Below are positions 23,905 through 37,281 of a DNA stretch of 64,000 bases, piece by piece. The notes below the pieces were generated by a model that was given only the letters and a program-made list of their open reading frames with translations, was not told the origin of the DNA and made no database searches. This DNA is from Macrotis lagotis. Its lineage: Eukaryota > Chordata > Mammalia > Peramelemorphia > Peramelidae. Position 1 is the stretch's first letter. Each line of letters starts with the position of its first letter. The DNA is taken from contig NC_133662.1 of NCBI RefSeq assembly GCF_037893015.1, positions 201,759,050-201,823,049 on the forward strand, read 5' to 3'. A program made the translations under genes and the position numbers.

Positions 23905-24055
23905 GGGGTGGCTAGGTGGTGCAGTGGATAAAGCATGGGCCCTGGAGTCAGGAGTACCTGGGTTCAAATCCAGTCTCAGACACTTAATAATTACCTAGCT
24001 GGGCCTTGGGCAAGTCACTTAACTCCATTTGCCTTGCGAAAACCTTAAAAGAAAA
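23905..24055 (+). mobile_element. WSINE1-like SINE
   Basis: Sense copy, ggggtggctaggtggtgcag to ccttgcgaaaacc. A small internal deletion removed a few bases of gctgtgtggcc. The flanks gaaaataacctatt and gaaaacaagctatt look like a diverged target duplication. Confidence 0.92.
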
Positions 24056-24174
24056 GAAAACAAGCTATTAATAAAGAAATTCAGGGCTGTCATCTATTGC
24101 AGTGTTTCATTCTGAAGTTCCCTAATTAACAAAGTAAAAAGGGGATGTATATATGAACAATTTAGTTTGGCAAG

Positions 24175-24358
24175 CATTAAATTCCTATTATTGTGTGTCA
24201 TGTTTTGTTATGCTTGGGGATATAGACAAAACCAATACAGTCCCTGATGTCAAGGAACTTATAGTTTATTGGGAAGATATGGATACAAATAAGTAGAAAT
24301 TAATTTGAAAGTAGAGTGAGCATTAATATCTGGGGTATCAGGGAAGTCTTCATGCAAT
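24175..24358. mobile_element. L2-like LINE relic, left piece
   Basis: Pattern gatatagacaaaaccaatac, ccctgatgtcaaggaactta. It continues after the SINE at 24371. Confidence 0.5.
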
Positions 24359-24370
24359 TGACTGAATCTT

Positions 24371-24528
24371 TTTTTTTTTTTATTTTTGCCAGGCAGTGGG
24401 GTTAAGTGGCTTGCCCAAGGCCACACAGCTAGGTAATTATTAAGTGTCTGAGGCCAGATTTTGAACTCAGGTACTCCTGACTCCAGTGCCAGTGCTCTAT
24501 CCACTGGACTACCTAACTGCCTCTGAGC
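24371..24528 (-). mobile_element. WSINE1-like SINE with target duplication
   Basis: Antisense copy flanked by tgactgaatctt at 24359-24370 and 24529-24540, inserted in an L2 relic. Confidence 0.95.
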
Positions 24529-24730
24529 TGACTGAATCTTGAAGAAAGATTTTGTAAATTTGTAAAATTGAAGGGAGAGCAAGTAATGAATTTGAAGAAC
24601 AGTTCAGTTTGGCTTGAACACAGTATGGTTGAAAGGGAATAATATGGAATATGCTGAAAAGTATAGCTAGATTGTGGAAGACTTTAATACCAGGCTTTGT
24701 ATTTTAGGAGTTTGCATTTCATAATGTAAA
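24529..24730. mobile_element. L2-like LINE relic, right piece
   Basis: Continuation with gaagaaagattttgtaaa and tagattgtggaagactttaa. Confidence 0.5.
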
Positions 24731-25157
24731 TTAAATAATAAAACTGTTAAATGTTTGGTATCTTGAGTACAAATGGTCTGCATTCTGTGCCTCAGGCTTA
24801 TTTTGACAAAATGGTCTAGAGAGGGGAAATATTGATTGCACAGTGACTAGTCAGGATGTTTTTTAAATGTTCAAAAGAAATGATGAGAATCTGTGAGTAA
24901 AGAAATGCCAGATATGAGATGTTGGTAATATAAAATGGATAAGATTTAGTGCCTAATCACATATGGGGAATGAAAATTATAGCCTTCCCTTAAAGCCATC
25001 CATGACTGGGATCTGGGATTGCTGCTAATTTTTGGAGCTGGAGTTGCCACCTGTGGGAAAAAGGATCATCCTCATTATAGGTGGTATTGTTCGTGGGAGC
25101 TGTCATCAGAATTAGTGGAGTTTATTCCTGACATCCCAAACTAGAACTCAGAATTAA

Positions 25158-25181
25158 TTACACCATTTATAAATGGTGTAA
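25158..25181. repeat. 24-bp perfect palindrome
   Basis: ttacaccattta followed directly by its reverse complement, with no spacer. Confidence 0.95.
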
Positions 25182-25887
25182 ATGATGGATTTTCTAGTAC
25201 AATTACTAGAGTATTTCAATACTATTAGTACTCTATTACAAATTAAGTAAGCTGTTTTGATCTGATCTCCAAATAGAATAACTATTTATAAAATTATTTG
25301 TGTTTGAAGTTCTAAATAATTGATTGCAAAATATCCTTTGATACTTAGTTTACAGAATAGGATTCAGGCTATCTCCATATTTGTTTCTGCCTCCCATCTC
25401 ATTTATTGATACAGGTTTCCAACAGTTACTTGTGATAATTGAGTTCAAATTCTCTAGTCTTTTTTTCCAAAATTAAAAAAAATGGGAGAGATATAGACGA
25501 CAGTTACTGAAACAAACAAATCAATCCATCAAACATATATTAAACTTGTACCATATACCATGTATTATACTTGAGGACACAGATACAAAATTAAAATAAT
25601 TCCTTTCTTCATTTTCTTAGTGTAGTTCAAGTGTAGCTCTAAAAAGTTATTTTTGCAAGCAATTTTTTTCTCCCAGTTCTTTAGATCGGTTCTCAAAGTT
25701 AAATACTAATTTAAGTTCTGAACTACATTCAGAAAGAATATTCAGCAATAAACTGAAAAGAATCTTTTCTAAAATTTTTATTAAACTACATTTATTATCA
25801 TGAAAAGCTGTAGCCAGCATAAAGGTACCAAACAATCAAATGAGAAGGAATACTGTTTAAGAGCAGTGCATAGCATCAGTAGGATTT

Positions 25888-26036
25888 TTTTTTTAATTTT
25901 TGCAAGGCAATAGGGTTAAGTGGCTTGCCCAAGGCCACGCAGCTAGGTAATTATTATCTGAGGTTGGATTTTAAACTCAGGTACTACTCCTGACTCCAGG
26001 GCTGGTGCTCTATCCATTGTGCTACCTGACTGCCCC
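25888..26036 (-). mobile_element. WSINE1-like SINE
   Basis: Antisense copy with small deletions, flanked by the short duplication aggattt. Confidence 0.9.
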
Positions 26037-27039
26037 AGGATTTAAAAAAAAAAAAAAGGAACAGAAGTTTACTTCAAGTTTAAAATAATGAGACCCGTTT
26101 GGACCCCAAAATCAAATCTGTCCTTAGGGCAAATTGTCCTTAGGCATTGCTTAGTTAATTTTTTATCTATTTATTTATTTTTAGTAAAGATTGTTAAAGG
26201 GGGAAATGGCCTTACAGAACACGAAAATAGTTCTTTTTATCTTTCCAAGCACCTCTAGTTGTTCTTATTATTATTGTTGTCATGTACATATTGAAATAAT
26301 AGATGCTAAAAGAAAATAATGCATATTTCACAGTTGACTTTGTTGAGAGTACAAACCACAAACCAAACTGAAGAAAGACAGAAGACAGAAACAATCAGAA
26401 TAATGTTTTTCCCAGCAACAAATTGTAATTGTCAGTTCATTATTATTCATTTTGTTGACAGCTTTAAGTTGACTTCTTGTATTGTGGTTTGCCTTGGTAA
26501 AGAAAAATTCATTACCCATAGTTGCTTTTTAAGCTTGGTTATTCTAAAGAAAGTGCTCTAGTTTCAAGTTTGAGGGAAAAGGCATATTGATAGTATGAGA
26601 TAAATTAGAACATCTTTACTAGTACCAAGAATATTAAGTGCATCAGAGTGTTTAGTACAAACAGCATTTTCATCTTTTTCTATTTTTCTGCATATTTATT
26701 AATCAGCTTTTGGGATGCACATGTACATTTAAAACATTGTTTAGTTGTTAATGTTTACATTTGAATTCTTTTGAATATAAAAAATGAGGACCAATGATGA
26801 CAGGTGAGAACTGCCAGAGTCTCTTCTGCTTCAAAAGATAAGGAATGTGCATTTTGAACTGACACAGAAAAACATTCAGGAAAGAAGAATAAGGTCAGAT
26901 ATATTCAGTAGGAACATAATTAACTGGGAGCCATTTAATGAAATTCCGTATAAAATAGTATATGTGTAATAAGCATTTAGGTATTCTAAACTCTCATACA
27001 ATAGAAAGAGCCCTTGGAGGCAGAGAAGGTTAATTTTGA

Positions 27040-27190
27040 ATTTTAGCTCTTTCATGTACTATACAGATGTAACTTTGAGCAAATGACTTAAATTTTTTCT
27101 CAGCCTTAATTTCCTTATCTCTGAAAGGGAATTACTTGTACCATCTACTTTAGAGGCAATTGTGAAGGAAACTTTTGTAACTCAAAACAT
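27040..27190 (+). mobile_element. MIR fragment
   Basis: Sense pattern gagcaaatgacttaaat, tcagccttaatttccttatc and gaaagggaattacttgtacc. Confidence 0.6.
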
Positions 27191-27694
27191 TACATAAATT
27201 GTTATTCAGGTAGTATAGAAAAACAAAAGAAAAGATCAGATTTTTTAAAATGCTGAGGTAAATATTAGTGGGAAGTTTATTTAACTTCTTATTTGCAGTA
27301 AGTATTATCTCTCTAGTAGCGATATTGAATAGACTTATTAATGTATGGTATTTTTGTACTATAGAATTGTATGAAATTAATAATTTTGTTTCTAGCAATA
27401 TAACTACCAATTATTTTTTGTTATTGATGTTATAATTTCCTCTGGATAATTCACTTGACTTTGTAGTCCTTTTTTTTAGTTCAGTATATAAATATTTGTT
27501 TATTGCGAAGTAATGAATAACATTTTTAGAATAGAATTTCTAAATGGGAAGACTTAGTGGTCATCTAGTCCAATCTTCTGTAAGATATCCCTGACAAACT
27601 ATCATTCAGCCTCTTTATATAAAAGGAACCTTCTACCTTTGCAGAAGAATTCATTCAATTTTTGGGATACTCTAGTTTTTTTGAATGTTCTTCA

Positions 27695-27695
<1 letters not shown>

Positions 27696-27744
<49 letters not shown>

Positions 27745-27751
27745 GGTGGGG

Positions 27752-27821
<70 letters not shown>
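27696..27821. repeat. Compound (AC)n - G-run - (GA)n microsatellite
   Basis: About 23 AC units (27696-27742), a short ggggtgggggg linker, then about 34 GA units (27753-27821). It generates the spurious open frames seen here. Confidence 0.98.
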
Positions 27822-27825
<4 letters not shown>

Positions 27826-28055
27826 TGCCTGTCTCTAAATTCCAACAAACTACCAACTATAAATTTCTATTTTGGCATTGTGCTATTAAGAAGAATAAAT
27901 ATGACACATTATTTTATTTCATTGTATCAGGTTTGAAGACATGTATCATATCCCCTGTCAAAGCTTCTTTTTTCCTAATTAATAGCACCATTTCCTTCAT
28001 ATGACATGACTTGAAGGCCTTTCAGTTTCCTGATTACCTTTTTTCCTAGATTTCC

Positions 28056-28350
28056 TAGATTTCCTAGATTTCAGTAGAGCACTAGCCCTGAAGTCACAGG
28101 ACCTGAATTCAAATGTGACCTCATTCTTACTAGCTGTGTGAACTTGGGCATATTGCTTAATCCTGACTGCCCCACATCAAGGGTCATCTCCAGGTATCCT
28201 GATTCATATCTTCCCACTGCTCTCAGATGGCTCTAGAGGAGAAAGTGAGGCTAGGGACTTAGCACAGCACTTCTCCTTACATACCCCCCCCCATTCAAAT
28301 CCAATTCATATACATGTCATTGTCTTCTTTGAAAATTAAAGAAAAACATA
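28056..28350 (+). mobile_element. MAR1-like SINE with RTE-type tail
   Basis: agagcactagccctgaagtc, acctgaattcaaatgtg, then gctctagaggagaaagtgag and the tail aatccaattcatatacatg...tgtcttctttgaaaattaa. It is the same family as 8770-9065. Confidence 0.75.
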
Positions 28351-29384
28351 CAATTTGTCACTGTACTTCTTTATATGATGTTCAAAACAGAGCACAGTAT
28401 TTTAGATGAGGTTGACCAGAATGTAAAGCACTCTGTGATTCTGTATCTTCCATTAATGTCTTGCTGAGATACTTCATTGTAGAGGAGAGGTCAAAGAGTC
28501 TGCCAGTGAAATTTTTCTTTTGGTAGGTCCTATCGGGTTGAAAAGCCTTGAGTACAAGAAGCACATATATGTGCTGATGTCAAGATGGCTTTGTGGTCTA
28601 AAGAAAGGGTGGGAATCTTTTTTTCTGCCAAAGTCATTTGGATATTTATAACATCATTCACAGGCCATATAAACTTATCAACTCAAGAATTAGCCTTCTA
28701 TATTTGGTCAAACATCTAATTGATTAATTAACCTCTAAAAAGCTCCTAGATTTATTGACTTTCTAGTTCTGTCTGTGGTTGCCATGGCATCAGCAGACCA
28801 AATGATTTCATACTTCTTATATGGCAGCGTGGGCCAGTTCCTCACCCTGGTCTAAAGCATTAGACTCAAGTGCATTCTTCTGGTTTTTGTCAGGAGACAT
28901 GGGTTGAATCCCACTTCTGACATGTCTTTGTCATCTGAGGAACTTCCTAGCTAAGTGTGAAGAATTCTGTCATTGTAGGGTTAACTCCTAAGGAAGCATT
29001 CTCTCTCCAGTCATAGCAACTCATGAAAAATTTCTGCTAAGACCAGGGTCATGATTTTCATTGTTGCAGAGAGTGCTCACAAGTCATAAAGGAACACGAT
29101 TTTGAATTCTTAAGCTTAAGTTACATTAGCTTTTGGAACAGCCACATTGAATTTTACTATTTTTGAGCTGACAGTAAACAGAATTTTCTAAGGCCTTTTC
29201 ACGTAGATTACATTAAACCAGACTTCACAAATTCTGTACATGTACAGTTGAGTTTTTAAATCTAAGGATAGAGCTTTATATTTATCTCTATTGTATTTCA
29301 TTTTATTATATTTGATTTGTTCTTTTAACTTTGGGAGACTTTGTTGAACCCTGATTTTGCAATGCATCAGGGTAGCCAGCTTGC

Positions 29385-29580
29385 TAGGCAGAGTGTTGAA
29401 CTTGGAATCAGGAAAACCCCAGTGAAATCCCACTTACTATTATTCTGCATCCCTAGCAAGCAACTTAACTTATCAGCCTCAGTTTCCTCTACTTTTAAAT
29501 GAGGATAATAACAGCCTTTACTTGTGAAGTTTAGATAAGATGACAAATATACAGGGCTTTGTAATCCTTGTAAACCATAC
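29385..29580 (+). mobile_element. MIR SINE
   Basis: gagtgttgaacttggaatca, gcctcagtttcctctac, aatgaggataataacagc and the end gggctttgtaatccttg. Confidence 0.65.
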
Positions 29581-30520
29581 CTATTTGCTTGTTTTTTATT
29601 GTTATTAACTATCCCTCCCAGCTTTATATTGTGACTACATTTGAAACACATGCCTTTTGTTATCTTCATCCAAATCATTAAACTGTTAAACTGCAACAGA
29701 ATCAAGGACAGGGTCCTTGAATCATGGTTAATTCTGATCCATTCATCCACACTTTGGTTAAAAGCTCATTCATCCAGCCATGTTTCTATTCAGTAGATTA
29801 TCAGCAAGTCCCCAATTTAAAATATTGTTCATAGGGTTGTTTCAGGATACTTGGTCAAATGTCTTGTTGAAATTTGGATACACTTTACCTAGTATACACA
29901 ACACCTGATGTGTTGTTAGATTTCATATGTAAATTACTTCTCTTCTGATTAATCATTCTGATAAAGAATATGGGAAATGATTTAATTCCCTTTTATTCTG
30001 GAATATTTGGAATATGATTCTTTTTTTCCTTCATTTGACAACCGTATTATTTTTTTTTTGCAGGTTTTTTTACAAAGCACTTAAGTCACACATGCTTGTT
30101 GGAAACCTTTCTACCAATCTGTATGTTCTTGTTACTGTGTCAACCATGCTTCCAATAAAATAATTCATTTTTGCATTAGCAAATAACTGAACAGTTAGCT
30201 TCTTATGAACTGTTAGTGTTGCACTTATATTGAGTCAGTAAACAAGAACTGTTTTTGTAGACATTTAAAGGAGTTTATTTTAGATTTTTTAAAAACTTCC
30301 CATGGATCAATCATAGTATATTTGTTTTTTATTTAAGTGGTCTTTGAGCATCAGAAATTGAAATTAGCTATTAGAGCTTAATCATTTAAGCTCATCCACT
30401 CCTAATTACCCAGGCATGAATTTAGATGTTTGTCATTGCTTTTCTGGAACTGTACAGTGGCATGAAATCTTGTCAATATTAGCTGCCTTTCTTTTCCATC
30501 CTTGTCCTCGGATTAGTTTT

Positions 30521-30672
30521 TTTTTAAAGGTTTTTGCAAGGCAAATGGAGTTAAGTGACTTGCCTAAGGCCACACAGCTAGGTAATTATTAAGTGTCTGA
30601 GACTGGATTTGAACCCAGGTACTCCTGACTCCAAGGCCGGTGCTTTATCCACTACGCCACCTAGCCGCCCCC
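30521..30672 (-). mobile_element. WSINE1-like SINE with long target duplication
   Basis: Antisense full-length copy close to the family consensus, ending ccacctagccgcccc. It is flanked by tgtcctcggattagtttt and tgtctttggattagtttt, about 18 bp with two differences. Confidence 0.95.
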
Positions 30673-31320
30673 TGTCTTTGGATTAGTTTTGCTAATTTTC
30701 TTTTCCAAAGTTATTTGAGCTTTTATTGTATCTCTATTCCTCGGTGTTTGCTTTCTTTTGGCAAAACATCTTTTTTTGATCTAAGTTATAGTACTTTTAG
30801 CTTAACTTGAAGTCAGCATTCTTTATGGTTGGTAAAGATACTTGGGAGTAAGAAGGAAAAACCACACAATAATTGAATCTCTCTGAATGAACTCATTGAC
30901 TTCTCTCAGCCCCACTTCATGTCATATTTGAATGATTCAGCTAGGAAGAAAATTGTCATCTGCTCAAACAGAATCTGTCTCTTGTAGCACTGTTAAATTA
31001 CATATATATATAAATACATGTTTCACCCAACAGAGTTAAAATTAAATTAAAGAATTTCATGGTACCTACTCCATTCTGGATACTTTCTCCAGTCTCAAGG
31101 TTCTTAGGTATAGAGAAGTGAAACTTGCTATTGCTGTTTATTCATTCATTCATGACGAACATTGATAAGTACTTATTAGTATTCTACTAATATTTTGGGG
31201 GTTGTTTTATTTAATAGGATAGGAGTTGATCTTGCCCTTTGATTTCATTGGGCTAAAGAAATTCCTGTGAGGAAACTCTCATCAATCAAATCTACAAACA
31301 ACTTCTTTGTATTGTTTAGT

Positions 31321-31430
31321 ATTAGAGAGTTGCCTGGACCATTAAGCATTTAAGTGACTTTCCCAGGAACACATAGTTGCTGTGTCAGAAACAGATCTTA
31401 CCTTGGCCTTTTCAATCTATGTACTATGGG
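31321..31430 (-). mobile_element. MIR-like fragment (antisense)
   Basis: agtgactttcccaggaacac and acagatcttaccttggcc fit the antisense of a MIR central region. Confidence 0.45.
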
Positions 31431-31434
31431 AGAG

Positions 31435-31580
31435 GGCTGGGTAACCCTGGTCAAATTACTTGACCTATTTGTCTTAGTTTACTCATGAGAATGGCAAACC
31501 TAGTATCTCTGCCAAGAAAGTTCCAAATGGGATTCATGAAGAGTTGGCTATGACTGAAAAATGACTGAATAGTGTGACTG
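31435..31580 (+). mobile_element. SINE with RTE/BovB-type tail
   Basis: The tail is diagnostic: gagaatggcaaacctagtat, ctctgccaagaaagttccaa, atgaagagttggctatgact and gaaaaatgactgaatag. It resembles the 3' ends of BovB-type RTE elements. Confidence 0.7.
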
Positions 31581-31599
31581 CCTCCACATTTCTGGAGTA

Positions 31600-31795
31600 T
31601 TTTAAAATTTCTCAAGTTTATAAAGCAATTCTCAGCAACTCTAAGGAAGGCAATACAAGTATTTTTATCATTATTTTACATTTAACAAAACTGAGGCACA
31701 GAAAAATTGAGTAATTTCCCTAAGTTCACACAGTTAAATCTCTGAATTCTTAAGCCTGCCAGCATTTTGTTCACTACATCCTGATTTTCCCAGAA
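31600..31795 (-). mobile_element. MIR SINE (antisense)
   Basis: ttattttacatttaacaaaactgag, gcacagaaaaattgagtaat and gttcacacagttaaatctc form the antisense MIR order. Confidence 0.6.
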
Positions 31796-33174
31796 GAAAG
31801 CCCTGCCATAGTTTTAGTCATTTAATGTAAGATATCCAAGTTTCATTTGCTTTAAATTACATTTTTGAGATTTTTCTTTTTCTCTCCTTTCTAGTACCCC
31901 TTTTCTAGTTTTTTTTTTCAGCACAACACAAATTCAGCCAGCCATTTAAAATGCAAAACTTCTTTAGCAGTTTGAGGAAATCTCAGTGCATGTGCAGGGT
32001 TAGGTCAGTTACAGGTATACTATTTTGTTTGACATAGTTCATATTTATTGACCAAATTGACCAAATCACCCTTCAAACAATCTTTGTGCCATCCATATCT
32101 TGTTTGTTGGTTCTCAGCACTTCTTTATCATGTTTCTCTTTTTCTTGTTTTAATCTGTTTCACTTTTTTCTACCTTTCTTTTTGGGATCCTTTCCTCATG
32201 TTCACTAACTTTGAAAATTTTTTTTTTCTTCCCTCTAATTGCATCTTCGGTGAATTTATCCTGCTGGCTTAATCTAGTTTGCCTAAGACAGTACTCTTTC
32301 TTCTCTTCTATTTTTTTCCAAATATCTTCTTCATACCTCCCCTCTTTTTTCATTTACTACCCCTTGTCCCAACTTACCTAGATATTACAAAGGTTATATA
32401 ATATTTTGTGTTTTGTTGGGGTTAAGGGGGATAGGAAAGGAAATAAAATTATTGGTTCCTGAATCATTTCATTCTCCATCTTCTTTGGCTGGAAAGGAAT
32501 ACTAGATTAATTCTTTTCTCCCTGGTGATTTGTAATTTTGTTCTCCTTCATTAGCATGAGTAATAAAAATTTGACTATGTGTACTAGAGTATTAAACCAT
32601 AGGACAGGGTGTGTTAATGTCTAAATATAACTGCTGCCTAGATTTGAAAGAAGAATAAGATTTATTTGGGTCTGCTTTTGTTACTAGGTCTTTACTTTTG
32701 TAGCATTTAAATTTTGTACTTTAATTTGTTTAGTTTAAGCTGTAACTTTGAAATATTCAAAAAGCTTTTCTGAGAATTGGATATTCTTTTCACCTAGCAT
32801 TCTTTCCATCACAGTTTGGTTTGTTGAACTGAATCATTTGTTAATTTATTAGCTTGGTTTTGTTTTTGATCAAAAATAATTACCATATCTGGATTCTCAT
32901 CTGAAATTGAAATGATATCATCTTTCAGTGACAAAAATTAGTAAAATCACTAAATAAGTTGAAATTTACTGAAAATAAATTTAAATAGATCCTACTAGCC
33001 AGCATTTCTTCCCACTTCTACTTTCCATAATAAGTAGATGAAGGGAACCACATCATTTAACAAACAGTGACCTTTCTAAGAAAAACAAAAAAAAATCCAT
33101 CCTTATTTCAAAAAAGGCAAGCACAGAAAACTGATTTTCAAACAATTTCAATCCAGGAATCAGCAAAATTATTT

Positions 33175-33360
33175 GGCATTGTATGGTATAGTGGAAAGAT
33201 TGTTAATGTTGAATGAGAGAATCTGAGTTCCAATTCTTATTCTGACCTTGGTCAGATGTATGGCTTGTGGACCTCAGTAACATTATCTACAAAATGAGTA
33301 TGTATTAGATGATGTCACTCTAAGATTCCTTCCAACATTTATTCTCTGATTATACTGGTT
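33175..33360 (+). mobile_element. THER1 SINE
   Basis: tatggtatagtggaaagatt, aatctgagttccaattctta, acctcagtaacattatctac and the end ctctaagattccttccaac. Confidence 0.7.
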
Positions 33361-33654
33361 AAAAATAATAGAAAAGTAAATCATTACAACGGTCCTGATA
33401 AAGCAACAGAAAACATAGTAGCTCAAGTTTGGTAAATCTCCAGAAACACTTCTTGTCAGACAAGAACTATTGGGAAATTTGAAAGTAGTTTGGCAAAATT
33501 AAGGTTTAGAGCAGCATGTCAATTAAACCCATATAACAAAACAAGCTTCTAATGAGTCTGGGACCAGAATATAAAAAACCCCTATCTTAATAAAATTAAA
33601 GAAGGGAAAGCAGTTCCTTTTCACAACCATAGCTAGAGAATTCCTCCGTATCAA

Positions 33655-33880
33655 GGTATGATATAGTGGGAAAGACAGTGAATCTGAAATCTGAAAAACT
33701 GGGTTCAGATTCCATATTTATTGCTTAACACCCATATCACCTTGGGCAAGTCACTTAATCTCTATGGACTTCTATTTCTTTACTTGAAAAACGACAGGTT
33801 GGCCTGTCTACTGTCTTCCTATGCCATGTGACCTCTAAGGGCCTTTCTATCATGTTATCTATGATCTCTGGCTTTCAGGA
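33655..33880 (+). mobile_element. THER1 SINE
   Basis: gatatagtgggaaagacagt, ccttgggcaagtcacttaat and the end gtgacctctaagggccttt. Confidence 0.75.
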
Positions 33881-33889
33881 TATTATAAA

Positions 33890-36280
33890 AAGTAAAATAA
33901 ATAACTAATTTGACAAGATAGAAAAAGTCTTAGTTGTTAGGATCGATTAATTATATTATATATCTACATATTTATATGTGTATTTTATCTGTATTTTTAT
34001 ATACATCTCTATAGATCAATGAAATTCTTTGAAGTCACATGTTATCTATTTTTAATATAGCACTGTAAATAGTTTACTATCCAAGTTTATTTTTCTTTAT
34101 GTATACAAATATATAGATACATATAATAGATTGTGTGTGTATGTGTGTTTGTGGAGAGAGAGAGAGAGAGAGAATGAATATTGATATGGTTATAAACAAA
34201 AAGACATTCTTCAATAAGCAAGTGGTTTAAATAAGAGATTTATCTAAAGGGATCAGATTTGATGTCACTAGCTTTTGAAGATGAATACCTTATGAAATTT
34301 CTCTTTTTTATCAAGCTAAAAATCCTTTTATTTTTACTTTTACAACTGGAATAGTTAGCCAGAGAAGAGAGCCTCTGATAGTTTTAAAATGTTTACTGTT
34401 TAGGCTTGGATTAAACTGTAAACTATAGCAAACCTCAGGAATTTGTGAAGCTTGCCGTTTTTCAAAGATTATTTCATTATGGCTAAGTGGAACCCCATAC
34501 AAATTCTGTTTTATGTTCTTCATATCATCTTCATTGGGAAACTATGTCTTCATGCCAGTCACTTAATTTTAAAAATCAAAGCCCCAGAATCTTTGTACTT
34601 TAAAAAAAATTTTTATATGGTCATTTCAATTACTGTAGAAGTGGAATATGGTTCTGAATTGTATTTCACCATATGATTTATTAAATACATTCTCCCTTCC
34701 CTCACAGTATTATGACCTAGTTGAAGATTCTATTGTGTATTCCACAGTTGAAATTCTTACCAATTTGCAAAGTTGTTGCTAAAGAAATTAATATGATTAT
34801 CTTTGTACTTCAGCAAGGTGGTTGCTACTATTGGCATGTTGCTTCATAGTAATATGTCTAAAGAGGCAACCATTTTAAATTTTATATTGTAGAAAAAAAC
34901 ACTTTTAAAAGCAAATACCTGAGCAAAGTTTCTGATAACTCTTGGTGGATAGTAACTGTACTTTCCTTACTTTTATAGATATGTTCAAGCAGGATTATCA
35001 TGTACTTGTAAGCATTTATGTTAATAACATGATTTGGGCTTTGATTTTATAGAACTATTAATTGCATATGTGTTATGATTCCTACACTGGACAAGATGGG
35101 CTGAATGATCACTTCTGACTTGTAAAAAGTAATTTCTGCAGATAAAGAAATCATATGAATTATTTACCAATATTAAAACTACTAGAACTAGTGGGTATTC
35201 ATTAAAAGTTGGAATTTTATAACAGAGTAAAAGGAGATATAATTTCTCATTTTAAAAACTTTATTTTGAGCTTAAATCATCCATCCATACAAAAAGAAGA
35301 CAGTTTCTTATAAGAAATCATAAATTTCCCTTATGTATAATTTTTGATAAATGCTATATAAACATATACATATATGAGTGTGTGTATTTACATATACAGG
35401 ATAAGTAATAAAATTGTCATTTTTTGGCTCCCTATTTATACTTTTAATTGATGTCATTTGTTGACATATATCTATCACTACCTATTTACTAATCTTCCAT
35501 TTATATCCTCTCCTTTTCACTGAGAGTAATAAACATGGACTTCTTCATCCTAGGTAATTTCTTAGGCTATAATTTAATAATTTCACAAGCAGGGTTTAGA
35601 AAAATTTGCAGAAGATAGGATCATGACCCATTTGCTAATAGGATAAAATTTGTTGTCATAGAGGGCAATGTTACTCACTGCTTCTTCTCTCTTATAGCTA
35701 AACTCATAGATCTGTAAAGTTTACTTAGAATATACAGAGAAGGAAGAGAGTAGGTTCTTTGAGAGACCTTTGGTGAACACCCACTGTTTGGGGTTGTGAT
35801 GAATGATGAACCAGCAAAGGTGAAGTAGCTGTCAGATAGCTAAAGAACCAAGAGAGGGTTGTGTCATGAAAGGCCAGATAGGGAAGAGTTTAGGAGATGA
35901 TGCCAACTCGAGCAGATAGCTTAAAAAGGATGAGACTGAGAAAAGAATTTCAGATATGGCAAAAAAGATCTGTTTAAAAGTTTCAAGAGTTGTTTCATTT
36001 GAAGAATAAGGTTGCATATCCCTTGTCAGTCATTACTGTTTCTCTGGAAGGTGTTATTATCTCATTCATCTCATCTGAGTTCAGAGAAAAATCAGGTAGA
36101 AACAGTCTTGGAAAGGTCAATATTGTGTTATACTAATTTACCTTGAATATTCTATGGTCACTGTACAGTTAGATAAAATAACTGCTTTTTTATATTTGAA
36201 AATGTCTTGAATGTAAACTCATCTTATATAGGCTTTGGAACAACGTCAGTAGCTGACAGGATGGTGGGAATATGTGTTTT
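33890..36280. other. Intronic stretch, little recognisable
   Basis: AT-rich sequence free of young SINEs. A possible L2-like relic lies at 35690-36000 (gaaaggccagatagggaaga). Nothing else is identified. Confidence 0.5.
34131..34174. repeat. (TG)n/(GA)n microsatellite
   Basis: Short TG tract followed by (GA)10. Confidence 0.95.
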
Positions 36281-36289
36281 ATTAATTTT

Positions 36290-36314
36290 ATCATCATCAT
36301 CATCATCATCACCA
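36290..36314. repeat. (ATC)n trinucleotide repeat
   Basis: Eight ATC units. Confidence 0.95.
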
Positions 36315-37129
36315 TTTAATTCTATTTCTGAAAGACATGTTTATTTTTAATGCCAGTCGTTTGCTCAAATTATTTTATCTGAACTGCTCAAATTATATTA
36401 TTGCACTTTTCCCACCTTTCTTATTCTCTATATCCTTTAGGATCTTTTGTAACTGATCCAGGCCACATATTAAGATAACTGTTTTCTGAATTCTTATGGT
36501 TTCTATTTAGGTCAGCCCTTGTCTTGGAATATTGGAGTCTATTCTCATCAGCTGGGTACTGTGGTCTCAGCTCGAGCAAGGCAGGGAGCAGATGAATAGG
36601 TTCTGTAGCTTCTTCCCCCATCCCTCCTCGGACTCTACTTCAAGAGAGGTCAAGTCCTACTAGCTTAAAAGCATTAGAGTGTAATCTGGTACTTACTGCC
36701 CTTTTACACATTTTGACCTTTTGACAATTTATTACTTAACTGTTTTATGAAGAAATGACTTGTTTCCCATGCTAGTCTTTTTAAAAAATATTTTATGGAT
36801 AGGATGACTTATTTATTTAGGCTTCTAATATATTGCTGTGTACATGAGCACTTGTTATATGTTAGGGGCCAGCTGCCATGGTGTTTTTCTGCCATTTTAA
36901 TTGAAAATATGCTTCATTAAAGATGGATTAAATCATAGCCCTAAAAACAAACTTGTTTGATTCTAATGTATTAATTTTTCATAAATTTGAGAATTAAGTA
37001 CATTTTACATTTGTGAAGTAACATTGACATGGATTTGTTCTCTACTTGTTTAGAATGTATTAGAAAATACTTTGCTGGTTACTTGAAGAACTTTGAAATT
37101 GAATATGTTTCTTGCAATAAAAAATGCAT

Positions 37130-37200
37130 GTGTGTGTATATATACATATATATGTGTATATACATACACACATGTATGTGTGTGTGTGTGTGTGTGTGTA
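37130..37200. repeat. Mixed (TG)/(TA) microsatellite
   Basis: Alternating tgtg, tata and cata units. It ends about 80 bp before the SLC30A7 exon at 37282. Confidence 0.95.
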
Positions 37201-37281
37201 CCTGTACAGTTGTTTTTATTGTAGGAAACTAATGTATTTTGACAATGTTATACCGAATTTATAATTTTTTTTTTCCTTTAG

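Noticed and set aside
27639..28004. 121-codon frame rich in HT and RE repeats
   Set aside because: It is produced by the (AC)n(GA)n microsatellite; no start context or similarity.
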